From Flavobacteriaceae bacterium UBA5534 (GTDB lineage: Bacteria > Bacteroidota > Bacteroidia > Flavobacteriales > Flavobacteriaceae), in NCBI GenBank assembly GCA_002426015.1, contig DINS01000035.1, forward strand, positions 233,676 through 297,675: a DNA stretch of 64,000 nt. The letters are read 5' to 3'. Both the position numbers and the translations under genes were made by a program. Below, piece after piece: positions 33,553-42,647 of this stretch. The notes beneath the pieces are model-generated. The model saw nothing but the letters and a program-made list of their open reading frames with translations, did no database searches and was not told where the DNA came from. The stretch's first letter is position 1; every line of letters begins with the position of its first letter.

Positions 33553-34137
33553 TTAATTTGTCAAAATAATATTCTTCTGATCGATAACCTTCCTTAAATT
33601 AATGAGTGCATAACGCATTCTTCCCAATGCTGTATTGATGCTCACACCTGTTTTATCGGAGATCTCCTTAAAACTCATATCCTGGTACATACGCATTACC
33701 AATACATCTTTTTGATCGTCTGGTAATTCTTCTATCAGACGTCGCAAATCGTTTTCAACTTGCTCTTTGATAATTTGCTTCTCCGCGTTCAGTGACGAAT
33801 CACTTAATACAGAAAAAATACTGAATTCGCCAGAATTATCAAATTTTGGCATTCGGTTGTTCTTTCTAAAATGGTCAATCACCAAATTATGCGAAATACG
33901 CATTACCCAAGGCAAAAACTTACCTTCTTCATTGTATTTCCCATTCTTTAAAGTCTTGATGACCTTTATAAAGGTGTCCTGAAAGATATCTTCAGTGATA
34001 TCTCTATCGTACACTTTAGAATAGATAAAACTATAGATTTTTTGTTTGTGTCTGTTAATCAATACAGAAAGTGCGCTTTCATCGCCTTGCAGATAATTGC
34101 TAACTAAAACAGCGTCTGTGATAAGTTCGTGTTTCAT
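33553..34137 (-). CDS. ECF-type RNA polymerase sigma factor
   Basis: 194 residues from ATG 34137 (MKHELITDA); a second ATG two codons upstream at 34143 is equally usable. Sigma region 2 is at about 25-95 (DRDITEDIFQDTFIKVIKTL, PWVMRISHNLVIDHFRK) and region 4 at about 130-185 (LPDDQKDVLVMRMYQDMSF, then KEISDKTGVSINTALGRMRY), the helix-turn-helix for the -35 element. No anti-sigma gene is adjacent. It has a promoter of the housekeeping type at 34238-34269, so it is not obviously autoregulated. Targets are unknown. Confidence 0.92.
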   Translation of the reverse strand: MKHELITDAVLVSNYLQGDESALSVLINRHKQKIYSFIYSKVYDRDITEDIFQDTFIKVIKTLKNGKYNEEGKFLPWVMRISHNLVIDHFRKNNRMPKFDNSGEFSIFSVLSDSSLNAEKQIIKEQVENDLRRLIEELPDDQKDVLVMRMYQDMSFKEISDKTGVSINTALGRMRYALINLRKVIDQKNIILTN

Positions 34138-34237
34138 AATCATTACTTTAATGGCATAGAAGAAATCTTCTTGCTTGGGGTTAATTTTTTAAAGTAATAT
34201 TATGATATAGGCTACTATGTTTTAAGTGATTAAGATT

Positions 34238-34269
34238 CAAATATAACAACAATCATTCCTAAAATGCAA
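34238..34269 (-). promoter_or_regulatory. Sigma-A type promoter for the ECF sigma gene
   Basis: On the minus strand TTG (34267-34269), 21 bases, then TATATTTG (34238-34245). It gives a leader of about 90 bases. Confidence 0.55.
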
Positions 34270-34335
34270 GATTTTGCGTTAAATTTTAACAATTTATTGC
34301 ACATTGCCTTTTTTTATTAGCTGAAATAGTTAATG

Positions 34336-34343
34336 TATCTTTG
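34336..34343 (+). promoter_or_regulatory. Sigma-A type -7 element for uvrA
   Basis: TATCTTTG, an exact TAnnTTTG match, 23 bases before the ATG at 34367. I see no LexA-like operator. Confidence 0.5.
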
Positions 34344-34366
34344 CATTCTTATATCCAAAAAATCCT

Positions 34367-37150
34367 ATGAACAGTAAGCTTTCAGAAGTAGATCCTAAAC
34401 ATAATATCATCATCAAGGGTGCCAATCTTCACAATCTAAAAAATATAGATGTGGTGATACCTCGCAACAAATTGGTGGTGATTACAGGGTTATCTGGTTC
34501 AGGAAAATCGAGTTTGGCTTTTGACACCTTATATGCTGAAGGCCAACGTCGTTATGTAGAAAGCTTATCGAGTTATGCACGTCAGTTTTTGGGACGACTC
34601 AACAAACCAAAGGTGGACTACATCAAAGGCATTGCACCAGCCATAGCGATTGAACAGAAAGTAAATTCGACCAATCCACGATCAACGGTTGGCATAACCA
34701 CCGAAATTTATGATTATTTAAAGCTGCTATTTGCCAGAATAGGAAAAACGTATTCTCCAATCTCTGGGAAATTGGTAAAAAAGCACACCACTGCAGATGT
34801 GCTCAATCTTGTAAAATCATTTGGTGATGATGAGAAATTGTTGCTCCTCGCTCCTATTGTTTTGGAAGAAGGCAGGACAATGGAAGACAAACTGAAAGTC
34901 TTACAACAGCAAGGATATGCTAGAATTCAGTATGGAAATGAAGTGTTTCGTATTGAAGAGGTTTTAGAAAAGAAACTTAATAAGGACATCTTCCTTGTGG
35001 TCGATAGAATCGTCGTCAAACACGAAGAAGATTTTTATAATAGATTGGCAGACGCCATAGAAACCTCTTTTTTTGAAGGCAAGGGTACCACAATTATCGA
35101 ATCACTATCAGATAACAAACAGACAACATTCAACAACAAGTTTGAGTTGGATGGTTTGACGTTTCTAGAGCCAAACGTTCATTTATTTAGCTTTAACAAT
35201 CCTTATGGTGCGTGCCCTAAATGTGAAGGTTATGGTGATGTTATTGGTATTGATGAAGATTTGGTGATTCCAAATACAGCCTTGTCAGTTTACGAAAACG
35301 CCATTTTTCCTTGGCGTGGCGAAAGCATGAGTTGGTATCGCGACCAATTGGTTAATAACTCTCATAAATTTGATTTCCCTATCCATAAGCCTTATTTTCA
35401 ATTGAGTGATGCTCAAAAACAACTCATTTGGGAAGGAAATCAATATTTTGAGGGCTTGGATAGTTTCTTTGCCGAATTGGAAGCCAAAGCTTACAAAATT
35501 CAAAACAGAGTGATGTTGTCTCGTTACAGAGGCAAAACAAAATGTAATAAATGTCACGGAAAACGTTTGCGACCAGAAGCCAATTACGTCAAAGTTGGTG
35601 GTGTAACGATTACCGACTTGGTCGAAATGCCTTTAGACAAACTCGCCAGCTTCTTCAATAATTTAGAACTCAACGAATACGATTCAAAAATTGCTGAACG
35701 TTTATTGAAAGAAATATCCAATAGACTTTCATTTTTATCAAATGTAGGTTTAGACTATTTAACTTTAAACAGACGTTCCAACACGCTTTCTGGCGGTGAA
35801 AGCCAACGTATCAATCTAGCAACCTCTTTGGGAAGCAGTTTGGTTGGTTCCATGTACATTCTAGATGAGCCAAGTATTGGTTTGCACCCAAAAGATACCG
35901 AAAAATTGATTGTCGTCTTAAAAGCATTGCGCGATTTAGGAAATACGGTTATTGTTGTAGAACACGACGAGGATATCATGCAGGCAGCTGATGAAATCAT
36001 TGATATCGGACCAGAAGCTGGTACTTTTGGCGGTGAAGTCGTTGCAACAGGTACTTATCAAAATATTTTAGTGTCCAACTCTTTAACTGCCAATTATCTG
36101 AATGGCAGTATGGAGATTGAAGTTCCTAAAAAACGTCGCTCTTCAAAATATCAGGTAGAAATTATTGGTGCTCGAGAGCACAACCTCCAAAATATAGATG
36201 TTACCTTTCCTTTGGAAATGTTAACAGTTATTACTGGTGTTTCTGGAAGTGGAAAAAGCACCTTGGTCAAGAAAATTCTCTTTCCCTCCATCCAAAAGCA
36301 TTTAACAGGGTTTAGTGATAAAGTTGGGCAGTTTACTGAAATTAAGGGAAATTATAAAAACATTCAACATATCGAGTTTGTCGATCAGAACCCAATTGGT
36401 CGTTCATCACGCTCCAATCCTGTGACTTATATCAAGGCTTACGACGATATAAGGGCATTATTTGCCAATCAAAAATTGAGCAAAATCCGTAATTACCAAG
36501 CCAAACATTTTTCGTTTAATGTCGATGGTGGACGTTGTGAAACCTGTAAGGGAGATGGTGAGGTAACCATCGAAATGCAGTTTATGGCCGATGTACATTT
36601 GGTCTGCGAAACCTGCAATGGCAAACGTTTCAAAAAGGAAGTTTTAGAAGTGACCTTTGAAGATAAAAGCATCGATGATATTTTAAATATGACCATTGAT
36701 GACGCTGTGGCCTTTTTTGATATGCACAACCAATCCAAAATACAGACCAAACTGCAGCCCTTACAAGATGTTGGCTTGGGATATGTAACGTTAGGTCAAA
36801 GCTCTTCTACCCTTTCTGGTGGTGAAGCTCAACGTATCAAACTGGCAACTTTTTTAGGCAAAGGCTCAAAAAGTGACAATGCCTTATTCATTTTTGATGA
36901 ACCGACTACAGGCTTGCATTTTCATGACATCAAAAAACTATTAAAATCCTTTCAGGCGTTGATCGCTCAAGGACATTCCGTAATCGTCATCGAGCACAAC
37001 CTCGAATTGATCAAATGTGCCGACTATATTATTGATTTAGGTCCTGAAGGTGGTGAACGTGGAGGTAAATTGGTCGCTCATGGTACACCAGAAGAATTGG
37101 TAAAAAACAAGAGTTCGATTACAGGGAAATACCTGAAGGAAAAACTTTAG
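34367..37150 (+). CDS. uvrA: Excinuclease ABC subunit A
   Basis: 927 residues with two ABC ATPase modules. Walker A motifs are GLSGSGKSS near 41 and GVSGSGKST near 624; the signatures LSGGESQRI near 474 and LSGGEAQRI near 818. Zinc-binding pairs are visible as CPKCEGYG and CNKCHGKRLR in the first half and CETCKGDG with CETCNGKRF in the second. UvrA dimers scan DNA for bulky lesions and load UvrB in nucleotide excision repair. The length is normal. It is a single-gene unit; no uvrB or uvrC is in the window. Confidence 0.97.
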   Translation: MNSKLSEVDPKHNIIIKGANLHNLKNIDVVIPRNKLVVITGLSGSGKSSLAFDTLYAEGQRRYVESLSSYARQFLGRLNKPKVDYIKGIAPAIAIEQKVNSTNPRSTVGITTEIYDYLKLLFARIGKTYSPISGKLVKKHTTADVLNLVKSFGDDEKLLLLAPIVLEEGRTMEDKLKVLQQQGYARIQYGNEVFRIEEVLEKKLNKDIFLVVDRIVVKHEEDFYNRLADAIETSFFEGKGTTIIESLSDNKQTTFNNKFELDGLTFLEPNVHLFSFNNPYGACPKCEGYGDVIGIDEDLVIPNTALSVYENAIFPWRGESMSWYRDQLVNNSHKFDFPIHKPYFQLSDAQKQLIWEGNQYFEGLDSFFAELEAKAYKIQNRVMLSRYRGKTKCNKCHGKRLRPEANYVKVGGVTITDLVEMPLDKLASFFNNLELNEYDSKIAERLLKEISNRLSFLSNVGLDYLTLNRRSNTLSGGESQRINLATSLGSSLVGSMYILDEPSIGLHPKDTEKLIVVLKALRDLGNTVIVVEHDEDIMQAADEIIDIGPEAGTFGGEVVATGTYQNILVSNSLTANYLNGSMEIEVPKKRRSSKYQVEIIGAREHNLQNIDVTFPLEMLTVITGVSGSGKSTLVKKILFPSIQKHLTGFSDKVGQFTEIKGNYKNIQHIEFVDQNPIGRSSRSNPVTYIKAYDDIRALFANQKLSKIRNYQAKHFSFNVDGGRCETCKGDGEVTIEMQFMADVHLVCETCNGKRFKKEVLEVTFEDKSIDDILNMTIDDAVAFFDMHNQSKIQTKLQPLQDVGLGYVTLGQSSSTLSGGEAQRIKLATFLGKGSKSDNALFIFDEPTTGLHFHDIKKLLKSFQALIAQGHSVIVIEHNLELIKCADYIIDLGPEGGERGGKLVAHGTPEELVKNKSSITGKYLKEKL

Positions 37151-37189
37151 GCAATCCATAATCGCCTACCATCTGTTGTCCGCCTTCTT

Positions 37190-38272
37190 TTAATAAAACA
37201 AAAATGCCATAAATCCAACAATAACTGCTGCAAACGGAAGTACGATGGACAAGAACACAAAACTGATGATGTTGCTTTTGATAAAACTCAAGAAATAACC
37301 CTGTTCATAAAATCGTTTGACTCCTAAAAAGAGGTAGAAGAAAGTGGACAACATCACCAGAACAATAATCCAAACAGGAAATTCGTCCCACAATAAACTG
37401 GCAAGGGTTAAGATGCCAAATACTATAAACAAGAAGGCGAAAAAGTAAAAAGTAAAAACCAAATGGTGTGCAAAACGTCCTTTTCGGTAATAAAATACTT
37501 TGAGGATAAATGCAAAAATTGGTAATAGCATGAACATCGCAATGGGAATACTGTCATAAAATGCCTGTAAAATGGAGCCTCCACTCTTATTTTTAAAAAA
37601 TTTGAGTACTTGCTTATACATACGCTTGGTAAACATGCCGTCGTCAGCTTTCATTCCCATGTGCTTATAAATCGATTCATCTGAAGCACCTGCTTGAATC
37701 ATCGAATCTATTTCGGTCTCATTAAAATTAATTCCTGCTATTCTTCCATTAAATCCGTTATTTTTGGCACTGGTGTTGGCTATTGATGAATCCAAAAGTT
37801 TTTTATTCTCTTCAGAAATTCCCATATACTGCTGGCTATCCTTAATTGGTTTTAAGGCCTTTTCCAAAGCTATTGAATCTTGCTTTCTCTGTTGCATCGA
37901 ATCTCTAATAACCTTGCTCCTTTCAATATCTTCTTTCAAAGCAATATCTATGCTCTGGGTCTGCTCCCTTGAAATAAACGAAAACAAAAAGAAAAATACC
38001 ACCGAAACAAACAAGTACATTTGAGCTGGGTGCAGGTACAACAAGCGTCGGCCTTCAACAAATCGTTTTGCCAAATACCCAGGCTTCAACATCAAAGGAA
38101 TAAAGCTCTTGAAAAAACGCGCATCAACCGAAAAATAGTTGCTGATGGTATTGTTGAACAACACACCAAGTGTTAAGTCATCATTCGACTTTTGCCCACA
38201 ATAAGGACAGTATGGATAATGTGCCTTAAAACGTTGATTACAATTGGAACACTCAATGGTTGGTTTTGACAT
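37190..38272 (-). CDS. DUF3667 membrane protein
   Basis: 360 residues. It opens with a zinc-ribbon-like pair (CSNCNQRF ... CPYCGQKS, about 8-28), followed by the DUF3667 signature SVDARFFKSFIPLMLKPGYL and FVEGRRLLYLHPAQMYLFVS near 45-90. A hydrophilic loop of about 120 residues follows, then membrane helices in the C-terminal third. Such proteins are common in Bacteroidota and have no assigned function. It is the last of a minus-strand series (38273-38315 separates it from the cyclase gene). Confidence 0.85.
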   Translation of the reverse strand: MSKPTIECSNCNQRFKAHYPYCPYCGQKSNDDLTLGVLFNNTISNYFSVDARFFKSFIPLMLKPGYLAKRFVEGRRLLYLHPAQMYLFVSVVFFFLFSFISREQTQSIDIALKEDIERSKVIRDSMQQRKQDSIALEKALKPIKDSQQYMGISEENKKLLDSSIANTSAKNNGFNGRIAGINFNETEIDSMIQAGASDESIYKHMGMKADDGMFTKRMYKQVLKFFKNKSGGSILQAFYDSIPIAMFMLLPIFAFILKVFYYRKGRFAHHLVFTFYFFAFLFIVFGILTLASLLWDEFPVWIIVLVMLSTFFYLFLGVKRFYEQGYFLSFIKSNIISFVFLSIVLPFAAVIVGFMAFLFY

Positions 38273-38315
38273 GGTCAGTGATTGATGATATAAATGTAAT
38301 AAAAAGAATGAAGCA

Positions 38316-40145
38316 TTAAGCCAAACTCACAAAATACATCTCTACTTCTCCCTTACCCTTGGCCTGTACTTTTCCTCTACCTTCAAAGACAAAATCCGCG
38401 TCATCCTTAATATAATTGTAAGTGGCTTCAGAGATGTTCACTTTTCCTACGTCGCCATTGCTCTCTATTCGTGATGCCGTATTTACAGCATCTCCCCAAA
38501 TATCGTATTGGAATTTTTTTACGCCTACAATGCCTGCAACTACAGGACCTGTATGGACACCTACACGCATCTCAAAGGCATGCTCGCCTTGAGCTTCCTT
38601 GTCCTGATGCTGTTTTACAATAAAATCTTGCATCTCCAAGGCTGCCAAAACCGTATTCTTGACCGAAAGATCTTCCGGAACTGGTAAACCTCCTGCAGCC
38701 ATATAGGCATCACCAATGGTTTTTATTTTTTCTACATTGTATTTGTCACAAATAGCATCAAACTCTTTAAAACAGTTATTTATTTCTTTAACCAAAGCTG
38801 ATGCCGTTAGCTTCTCGGATTGTTCGGTAAAACTTTTAAAGTCTGTGAAGAGGATGGAGACCACGTCATAATCCCTTGCTTCGGCTTCACCCTTATGTTT
38901 GAGCTCTTCAGCTACTTCGGCAGGTAAAATGTTGAGTAATAGGCTTTCGCTACGGTCTTTTTCTCTCTCGATAACCGCCTTGGCTTTTTTGGTATAATTC
39001 CATCGACTATATAAACCACCAGATATCAGGAGAAAGAAAATACCTGCAGCAATAGCTATATTTTTGTTTTTATCTTTTCTTCGAACTTCAGCTTGATGCA
39101 CCATTTCCATTTTATGCTTTTCAGTTTCTTGTTCCAAGCTATCCGTTAGAGTTTTTTTGTCAAACTCTACTTGCTGAATTTTTTTTGCAGTATCTATGGA
39201 GTACAGGCTATCTCTTAAGGCAATCATTTTTTCATAATTCTCTAGAGCTTTACTTGAGTTACCAATTTCCTTATAAGCATAATAAAGATGATGATAAAAA
39301 TTCTGTTCATGATTGGCTTCTCCAATTGTTTTAACCATTGGCAGAAGGTCTTCATAGGCATTAATGGCTTTTTTATACTCACCTTTGGCGTTGTAATTCC
39401 TTGCTAACACGGACATGGCTGTTATAATGGCGCGTTGATTGTCTTGCTTTTTTGAAATATCAATACTACGTCTTATATGGTCTTCCACGTTCGAATATTC
39501 GCCCAAACTTTGATATGCTCCAGAAATTAAAATCAAGGTGTTTGCAATTCCTTTTTCGTCATCCATTTTTTCCTGAATATTCAAAGCTCTCTTGTAATTT
39601 TCTAAAGCTCCATTATAATCTTCAAGTTTTTCTTGAATGAGTCCTATATTTGAAAGTGATTTTGTAACTCCTAGTTCATCTCCTATTTCTTCTTGTATTT
39701 TTAAGGCTTTTTGACAATAATCCAATGCCTTTGTATGGTCTCCAATCAAAGTGTTGACGCGACCTATATTTTTCAATGACTCCGCAATCCATTGCTTATC
39801 GTCTTTACCTTCACTTATTTTCAATACTTCGAAGAAGTAATCTAAAGATTCAATGTAATGTCCCTGAATGCCCTTGGATATACCTTGAACATTGAGACCT
39901 TTCATTTGAAAACTGCTTTTGGGATGGTCTTTACCATAACTTATTAGCCTTTTTGCAAGAACATAGGCCGAATCTGGTTGATTGAATAGAAACCCTTGGG
40001 TGAGAAAACTATTGAGAGCTTCGTATCTGATAGAATCTTGTTTGGTTTTATCCTGCCAAAGCTGCCAATGTGGATTATCATTCGATTGAGAATGCAAAAC
40101 GGATGAAGTCAACAATAGAATAAAGATGATGAGTCCTTTTCTCAT
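38316..40145 (-). CDS. Receptor-type adenylate cyclase with TPR repeats (paralogue A)
   Basis: 609 residues: a signal peptide (about 1-19), TPR repeats of about 40 residues at about 75-310, one membrane helix at about 362-380, a linker helix (AKAVIEREKDRSESLLLNIL), and a C-terminal class III cyclase at about 425-605. Both metal-binding Asp are present (ILFTDF, D435; IGDAYMA, D479). So are the adenine-selecting Lys in EKIK (about 473) and Asp in YDIWG (548), and the transition-state Asn555 and Arg559 in VNTASR. All six key positions fit ATP as substrate. The topology puts the TPRs in the periplasm and cAMP production in the cytoplasm. A second paralogue lies at 42646-44592. The ligand is unknown. 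Confidence 0.9.
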   Translation of the reverse strand: MRKGLIIFILLLTSSVLHSQSNDNPHWQLWQDKTKQDSIRYEALNSFLTQGFLFNQPDSAYVLAKRLISYGKDHPKSSFQMKGLNVQGISKGIQGHYIESLDYFFEVLKISEGKDDKQWIAESLKNIGRVNTLIGDHTKALDYCQKALKIQEEIGDELGVTKSLSNIGLIQEKLEDYNGALENYKRALNIQEKMDDEKGIANTLILISGAYQSLGEYSNVEDHIRRSIDISKKQDNQRAIITAMSVLARNYNAKGEYKKAINAYEDLLPMVKTIGEANHEQNFYHHLYYAYKEIGNSSKALENYEKMIALRDSLYSIDTAKKIQQVEFDKKTLTDSLEQETEKHKMEMVHQAEVRRKDKNKNIAIAAGIFFLLISGGLYSRWNYTKKAKAVIEREKDRSESLLLNILPAEVAEELKHKGEAEARDYDVVSILFTDFKSFTEQSEKLTASALVKEINNCFKEFDAICDKYNVEKIKTIGDAYMAAGGLPVPEDLSVKNTVLAALEMQDFIVKQHQDKEAQGEHAFEMRVGVHTGPVVAGIVGVKKFQYDIWGDAVNTASRIESNGDVGKVNISEATYNYIKDDADFVFEGRGKVQAKGKGEVEMYFVSLA

Positions 40146-40187
40146 AGTTGGTTGATTAATAGCACTTCAAGATACAAAAAAGTGTTT

Positions 40188-40772
40188 TTACTTCATAATT
40201 TTTTTTAATTCTATGAGATGTTTTTCTTTTCTAAATGTTTTATAATGTTTACAAAATTTAGTGTGATACTCGTGATTTTCCATAAAATCCACTTGAATGG
40301 CATTCCATTCCGACCTAGTCAATTCTGGGTTGTAATGTTTCAATTCTAGATAAAGATATTCACTCACGGTATCAAAATGTTTGGTACCTAGATATTCCAA
40401 ATCGGCATCGGCAAGAATAGCTTCTAAATGGTTTTTGGGTTGTTGTGGAATCTTGGTAGCTCTAATCATTCCGCAAATAGTCTCTATTTCAGCTTCATTA
40501 AACCCGTATTCGTTCAATTGTTGTTGCGCAATCGCACAACCTACTTTTTCATGATCTTTTTGCGATTTCACAAATCCTATATCATGGTACAATGCGGCAA
40601 CTTTAACAAGTTCCAACTCATTCTCTTTAACTTTTTCCTTTTTGGCAATATCAATGGCTTTTTCCAGCACATATAGCGTATGCGCAGTATCATGGTAAGT
40701 CAAGTGAGCTGGCAATTGCTCGTTCAATTGCTTAACGACATCTCTATAAATGGTATCAAATTTGGCTTTCAT
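40188..40772 (-). CDS. HD domain phosphohydrolase
   Basis: 194 residues. The HD ligands are visible: YHDTAH near 22-27, VAALYHDIGFV near 63-73 (the His-Asp pair), and a late Asp in ILADADLEYLG near 132-142. The family hydrolyses nucleotides or cyclic nucleotides, but the substrate cannot be inferred from these motifs alone. Its ATG overlaps the stop of the YitT gene by one base (TAATG), so it is translationally coupled to it, and the cyclase gene A follows after 42 bases. That order makes a cyclic-nucleotide substrate worth considering, but it is inference only. Confidence 0.88.
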   Translation of the reverse strand: MKAKFDTIYRDVVKQLNEQLPAHLTYHDTAHTLYVLEKAIDIAKKEKVKENELELVKVAALYHDIGFVKSQKDHEKVGCAIAQQQLNEYGFNEAEIETICGMIRATKIPQQPKNHLEAILADADLEYLGTKHFDTVSEYLYLELKHYNPELTRSEWNAIQVDFMENHEYHTKFCKHYKTFRKEKHLIELKKIMK

Positions 40773-41659
40773 TAATGACCTGATTTTCTACTGATAACAC
40801 CTCCATTGACTTCCCTTATATTTTGTATGTACATAAATGCTTTGGGGTCAGCTTCAGCAATGGCTTTCTTTATTTTATGCACTTCTAACCTTGTAACTAC
40901 GGTTACTATAATTTCGCAATCGTCTTTAATATGATAACTGCCAGGCAGATTGCCACGTTCGCCTTTATAAACTGTAATGGGTTTATTGAATTGATTCACT
41001 ACCAAATCTTTGACGATTTGGTCATTGGGAGAGATAATGGTCAGCGAAATGAGTTTTTCAAATCCATCTACTACATAATCAGACACTTTTAAGGCAGTAT
41101 AAAACGTAATGATGGAATACATCGCTTTATCCAATCCAAGAAAAAAGGCAATTATCAAAAACAAAGTTGTGTTGATGGCCATAATAATCTCGGTCGTAGA
41201 AAACGCAAATAACTTATTACTGTATTCTGCAACGACCTCAAGTCCATCAATCACACCACCACTTCTAATGACAAAACCAATACCCAAACCTACAAAAACA
41301 CCTCCAAAAACAGCGACCAAAAAGTCATCCTCGGTTATTGGTGGCACATTAAGAAAATGTAAAAGGAATCCCAATATCACTAAACCCAAAAAGGTATGTG
41401 CCGCAAAGTTCTTGCCTATCTTTTTATAGCCAATATATACAAAAGGTAAATTAAGAATCAGTAACGGGTACATCACATCTATATGGTAAAACTCGTGTAT
41501 AAGAATGGAAATTCCTAAAAGGCCACCATCCAAAAAATGATTGGGAATCATAAATGCCTTGATAGCTATGACTGCGCAGCCAACTCCGATAAACTTCAAA
41601 AGCAGTGATTTTAACGAAAAAATAGATTCAAGATTTAAAATATCATTGTTTCCGTTCAT
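40772..41659 (-). CDS. YitT family membrane protein
   Basis: 295 residues from ATG 41659 (MNGNNDILNLES). The frame is open to an ATG at 41716 that would add 19 residues; I prefer the inner one. Five or so helices lie in the first 200 residues (GVGCAVIAIKAFMIPNHFLD, FGGVFVGLGIGFVIRSGG). A DUF2179 domain follows near the C-terminus (SLTIISPNDQIVKDLV, ECEIIVTVVTRLEVHKIKK-like). The family is widespread and has no settled function. It starts a likely operon with the HD and cyclase A genes. Confidence 0.87.
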   Translation of the reverse strand: MNGNNDILNLESIFSLKSLLLKFIGVGCAVIAIKAFMIPNHFLDGGLLGISILIHEFYHIDVMYPLLILNLPFVYIGYKKIGKNFAAHTFLGLVILGFLLHFLNVPPITEDDFLVAVFGGVFVGLGIGFVIRSGGVIDGLEVVAEYSNKLFAFSTTEIIMAINTTLFLIIAFFLGLDKAMYSIITFYTALKVSDYVVDGFEKLISLTIISPNDQIVKDLVVNQFNKPITVYKGERGNLPGSYHIKDDCEIIVTVVTRLEVHKIKKAIAEADPKAFMYIQNIREVNGGVISRKSGH

Positions 41660-41715
41660 TTGATTTGAATTGATTAGTGCTACTAAAATAGGATATTTAA
41701 TACAAGACTCATACA

Positions 41716-41743
41716 TAATTTGATGTTTTATTGCATCAAATTA
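41716..41743. repeat. Perfect inverted repeat in the YitT/secreted-protein intergenic region
   Basis: TAATTTGATG (41716-41725), 8 bases, CATCAAATTA (41734-41743): a perfect 10-bp inverted repeat. It lies about 60 bases upstream of the YitT start and 70 bases upstream of the sigma-54-like promoter. It could be an operator; without T-runs it is less like a terminator. Confidence 0.6.
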
Positions 41744-41812
41744 CCAAAAACCATCCCTTTTAAGTCTCAACATGCAACATCTAACCGCTTCACAGCTAAC
41801 CAATTATCATTT

Positions 41813-41830
41813 TTGGCACGCAAATTGAAT
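41813..41830 (+). promoter_or_regulatory. Sigma-54-type -24/-12 promoter for the 41905 gene
   Basis: TTGGCACGCAAATTGAAT. The GG and GA pairs are 12 bases apart, as required for RpoN promoters, and TGGCACG is the exact -24 consensus. The -12 GC is GA here, as in the copy at 44859-44876. The predicted start is near 41840, leaving a 65-base leader. Confidence 0.7.
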
Positions 41831-41904
41831 ATCCGAAGAAGTATAGCGTAAGCCGAAAAGCATTCAGAAATGAAAAAAGAGTAGGCATAATCTTAAATCC
41901 TTAT

Positions 41905-42585
41905 ATGATGAAGACAAAATTACTTTTTAGTGCGATGGTGTTAATAGGATTAACATCTGCAACGACCACAGCAACTGCTGCTGTAACCCAAGGTGAAGAT
42001 TTAAAAACTGCAACACGCTATCGTTATGCCGAACCGATTATGTTCGTGGAGCGAGGTGTTGAATTTATGATCTTTCCTGATGGAAGTTTCGATTTCAATA
42101 CCAATGTAGGCAACTCTGGTTTTGATAATTATGATGAAAATTACTATTACAGAGGTACCAATACTAGACGTAGTTCTGTAAACGCGACGCAAGGTGCTCC
42201 AGGTACTGTGAGTAGAGTGCATTACGCAACACCTCACAATGGTGGTGTTTTGATACAACACGACTTTGATGGCAAAGTAAGACGTATTGGCAATGTATTT
42301 ATCAATTACGACAGAGTTGGAAAAGTGAAGCGTGTAGGTACAGTATATATGAGCTATAACAGAGGAGGCATGCTTACACAGGTTGGTGGACTACGAGTTA
42401 CATACAACCGTTGGGGCGAAATCGTCAACTGCTCTGGTGCTGTCAATCCTTTTAACAGTCATTACCAATATGGAGTTGTTACTGGACATGGTCAACAACA
42501 TTACAATGACTACGACGATGACGACGATTATTACTACTACAAACAAGGTGATAAAGTCAAAAAACAAAAGAAAATCAAGAAATAA
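41905..42585 (+). CDS. Secreted repeat protein, paralogue 1
   Basis: 226 residues, with a signal peptide (cleavage near residues 25-26, after ATTTATAA). A conserved block FVERGVEFMIFPDGSFDFNTN (47-67) is followed by four 16-residue repeats of the form Y-D/N-x-x-G-x-V-x-x-V-G-x-V-x-I-x-Y (about 128-190). The tail has a run of Asp and Tyr (YDDDDDYYYYK) and then Lys-rich residues (KVKKQKKIKK). It is a paralogue of the protein at 44911. I recognise no characterised family; the repeats look like a beta-strand surface structure. Transcription probably starts from the sigma-54-type promoter at 41813. ATG 41905 or 41908 can serve as start. Confidence 0.8.
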   Translation: MMKTKLLFSAMVLIGLTSATTTATAAVTQGEDLKTATRYRYAEPIMFVERGVEFMIFPDGSFDFNTNVGNSGFDNYDENYYYRGTNTRRSSVNATQGAPGTVSRVHYATPHNGGVLIQHDFDGKVRRIGNVFINYDRVGKVKRVGTVYMSYNRGGMLTQVGGLRVTYNRWGEIVNCSGAVNPFNSHYQYGVVTGHGQQHYNDYDDDDDYYYYKQGDKVKKQKKIKK

Positions 42586-42608
42586 CATCTACTTATTGTT
42601 GAACTTAA

Positions 42609-42647
42609 AACCCTAAAGTCCTTTCCCCAAAGGCTTTGGGGTTTTTT
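42609..42647. terminator. Bidirectional rho-independent terminator
   Basis: A 10-bp stem (AACCCTAAAG with CTTTGGGGTT) whose loop contains a second small hairpin, then T-run; it separates convergent genes ending at 42585 and 42646. Confidence 0.8.
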
